From Vibrio bivalvicida (lineage in GTDB: Bacteria; Pseudomonadota; Gammaproteobacteria; Enterobacterales; Vibrionaceae): a DNA stretch of 64,000 nt. The DNA lies in contig NZ_LLEI02000053.1 of assembly GCF_001399455.2 (NCBI RefSeq), positions 230,241 to 294,240 of the forward strand, in the 5' to 3' direction. Below, one piece after another: positions 63,064 to 64,000 of the stretch; the stretch's first letter is position 1, and every line of letters starts with the position of its first letter. Both the position numbers and the translations under genes were made by a program. The notes beneath the pieces are model-generated. The model was not told the origin of the DNA. It made no database searches and was given only the letters and a program-made list of their open reading frames with translations.

Positions 63064-64000
63064 TTAGTTCACCTGAGATTTAATGAACTCGCCCAGCTCT
63101 GAGTGGTGCATGATCTTAGACACAGGCAGTACTTTGTCCGCAGGACCCCAAGCAAACACATTGACTGGGGTGTGAGTATGCGTCCCCGTACCCCACACAA
63201 TGTTTTGACCTGTTGCTTGCTCACGAGCAAGTAGGTTACCTCGGTCGTTATATGGGAAGAAAGCATCAAAGTCGTTTATCGCAGGCACCTGTTCTGTCGA
63301 CAGATATTTATGTTGAGCTAAACGATATGGGTTTGGTTTACTCGCAAGTACCCTAGCGGCCTGTTCTGTCGTGATTGGGAAGGCGCTATTTTGATTAACT
63401 ATCTGAGCGAGGCTTTCCGGTGTCTGTTTGGCTTTGTCTAGCTTTTGGAAAGAGCTGATCATTCCGTAGTAGCTTTGTTTCTGATTATATAAACCATCTA
63501 ACACGTCGAAGGAACCGAAGTTAAAGTTTGGTGCGTAATCTCTGTTGGCAAACGCTTCACCTGAACGTTTTTCAGGTTTAGGTAAATCTTGAGATGAGTA
63601 GCTGAAACCAAAAGAGCCTGTTTCGTGGTCGGCTGTTACAATGATGAGTGTATCGTCACGACCTTGAGCCCATTCATAAACAGAGTTAACCGCTTCATCA
63701 AACTTGAGCATTTCATGCAGCATAGTACCCGCATCATTGCTGTGCCCAGCCCAGTCAATTTGCCCGCCTTCCACCATCAAGAAAAAGCCCTGTTTGTTCT
63801 GAGATAGGATGCTCAGCGCTTTATCTGTCATCTCTTTTAGGCTTGGCTGACTGCGTTTTGGATCGGTTTTTTTGTTGCTGTAGGCGATACCATCATCCAT
63901 ACCTGAATAAGCAAATAGACCGAGCAGCTTAGAGCCGTTTGCTTTGTCTAGCATCGAGCGGTTGAATGCCAAGCTATACCCCTGTTGTTGTGCTTCAGCA
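63064..64000 (-). CDS. Alkaline phosphatase, C-terminal part
   Basis: The frame continues past the window edge without a stop, so the N-terminal half with the signal peptide and catalytic serine is outside. The visible 312 residues carry alkaline phosphatase metal-site motifs: FFLMVEGGQIDWAGHSND, LIIVTADHETGSFGF and TGTHTHTPVNVFAWG. The enzyme is a periplasmic or secreted zinc/magnesium phosphomonoesterase for phosphate scavenging. An insertion-rich segment with YNQKQSYYGMISSFQK fits the marine-Vibrio type. An internal ATG at 63972 is not the true start. Confidence 0.93.
   Translation of the reverse strand, partial: AEAQQQGYSLAFNRSMLDKANGSKLLGLFAYSGMDDGIAYSNKKTDPKRSQPSLKEMTDKALSILSQNKQGFFLMVEGGQIDWAGHSNDAGTMLHEMLKFDEAVNSVYEWAQGRDDTLIIVTADHETGSFGFSYSSQDLPKPEKRSGEAFANRDYAPNFNFGSFDVLDGLYNQKQSYYGMISSFQKLDKAKQTPESLAQIVNQNSAFPITTEQAARVLASKPNPYRLAQHKYLSTEQVPAINDFDAFFPYNDRGNLLAREQATGQNIVWGTGTHTHTPVNVFAWGPADKVLPVSKIMHHSELGEFIKSQVN

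Noticed and set aside
1..64000. CRISPR arrays, rRNA, tRNA or insertion sequences
   Set aside because: Scanning the intergenic regions showed no regular spacer-repeat pattern, no tRNA-like fold and no transposase gene.

Overview
This window is a low-GC stretch of a Vibrionaceae genome, most likely Vibrio chromosome 1. The left edge is the housekeeping order dnaX-ybaB-recR. The right edge is ycgN, a broken MscS-type channel gene, small metabolic genes and an alkaline phosphatase. Between them lies an island of about 58 kb centred on one complete type VI secretion system (T6SS). The genus call rests on protein similarity recognised by eye, not on a database search.

Layout. (1) 1-1270: dnaX 3' end, ybaB, recR. 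(2) 1368-2679 (-): a small cysteine-cluster protein and a membrane-anchored M23 endopeptidase. (3) 2932-20646 (+): a 3129-residue Ig-like lipoprotein ending in 588-bp tandem repeats, then a 564-residue protein, a propeller-like lipoprotein and a 1592-residue protein with an internal OmpA-like domain. None of the last three has a known function that I can name. (4) 20754-25053 (-): vasH (sigma-54 activator) and clpV. (5) 25503-40970 (+): hcp, vgrG, a DUF6484/DUF2169/ketosynthase-like accessory set, ppkA, tssA, tssB, tssC, a strong internal hairpin, tssE, tssF, tssG. (6) 46204-41017 (-): vasL/tagA-like gene, tssM, and an Lrp/AsnC regulator. (7) 46869-51601 (+): outer-membrane barrel, FHA protein, tssJ, tssK, tssL. 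(8) 51743-59655 (+): an effector/immunity array. It holds an intact PAAR-like (DUF4150) AHH-nuclease effector with two immunity genes, then decayed copies of the effector, each followed by its own immunity pair. (9) 59744-64000: ycgN and flanking genes.

How it works together. All 13 core Tss components are present. The membrane complex is TssJ-L-M. The baseplate is TssE-F-G-K with VgrG. The sheath and tube are TssB-C and Hcp. TssA guides assembly, the VasL/TagA-like protein probably caps or stops the sheath, and ClpV recycles it. PpkA and the FHA protein suggest threonine-phosphorylation control; no PppA phosphatase or TagF is visible here. VasH next to a -24/-12-like element upstream of hcp points to sigma-54 control. 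The DUF2169 and ketosynthase-like proteins are the probable loaders for the DUF4150 effector. The giant lipoprotein resembles, in size, type and location, the TasL contact lipoprotein of Vibrio fischeri, so it may hold target cells.

The most informative region is 51.7-59.7 kb. There, effector C-termini appear to have been exchanged by recombination inside the 3' part of the PAAR-like domain. This left a row of truncated effectors and retained immunity genes with recurring junction sequence.
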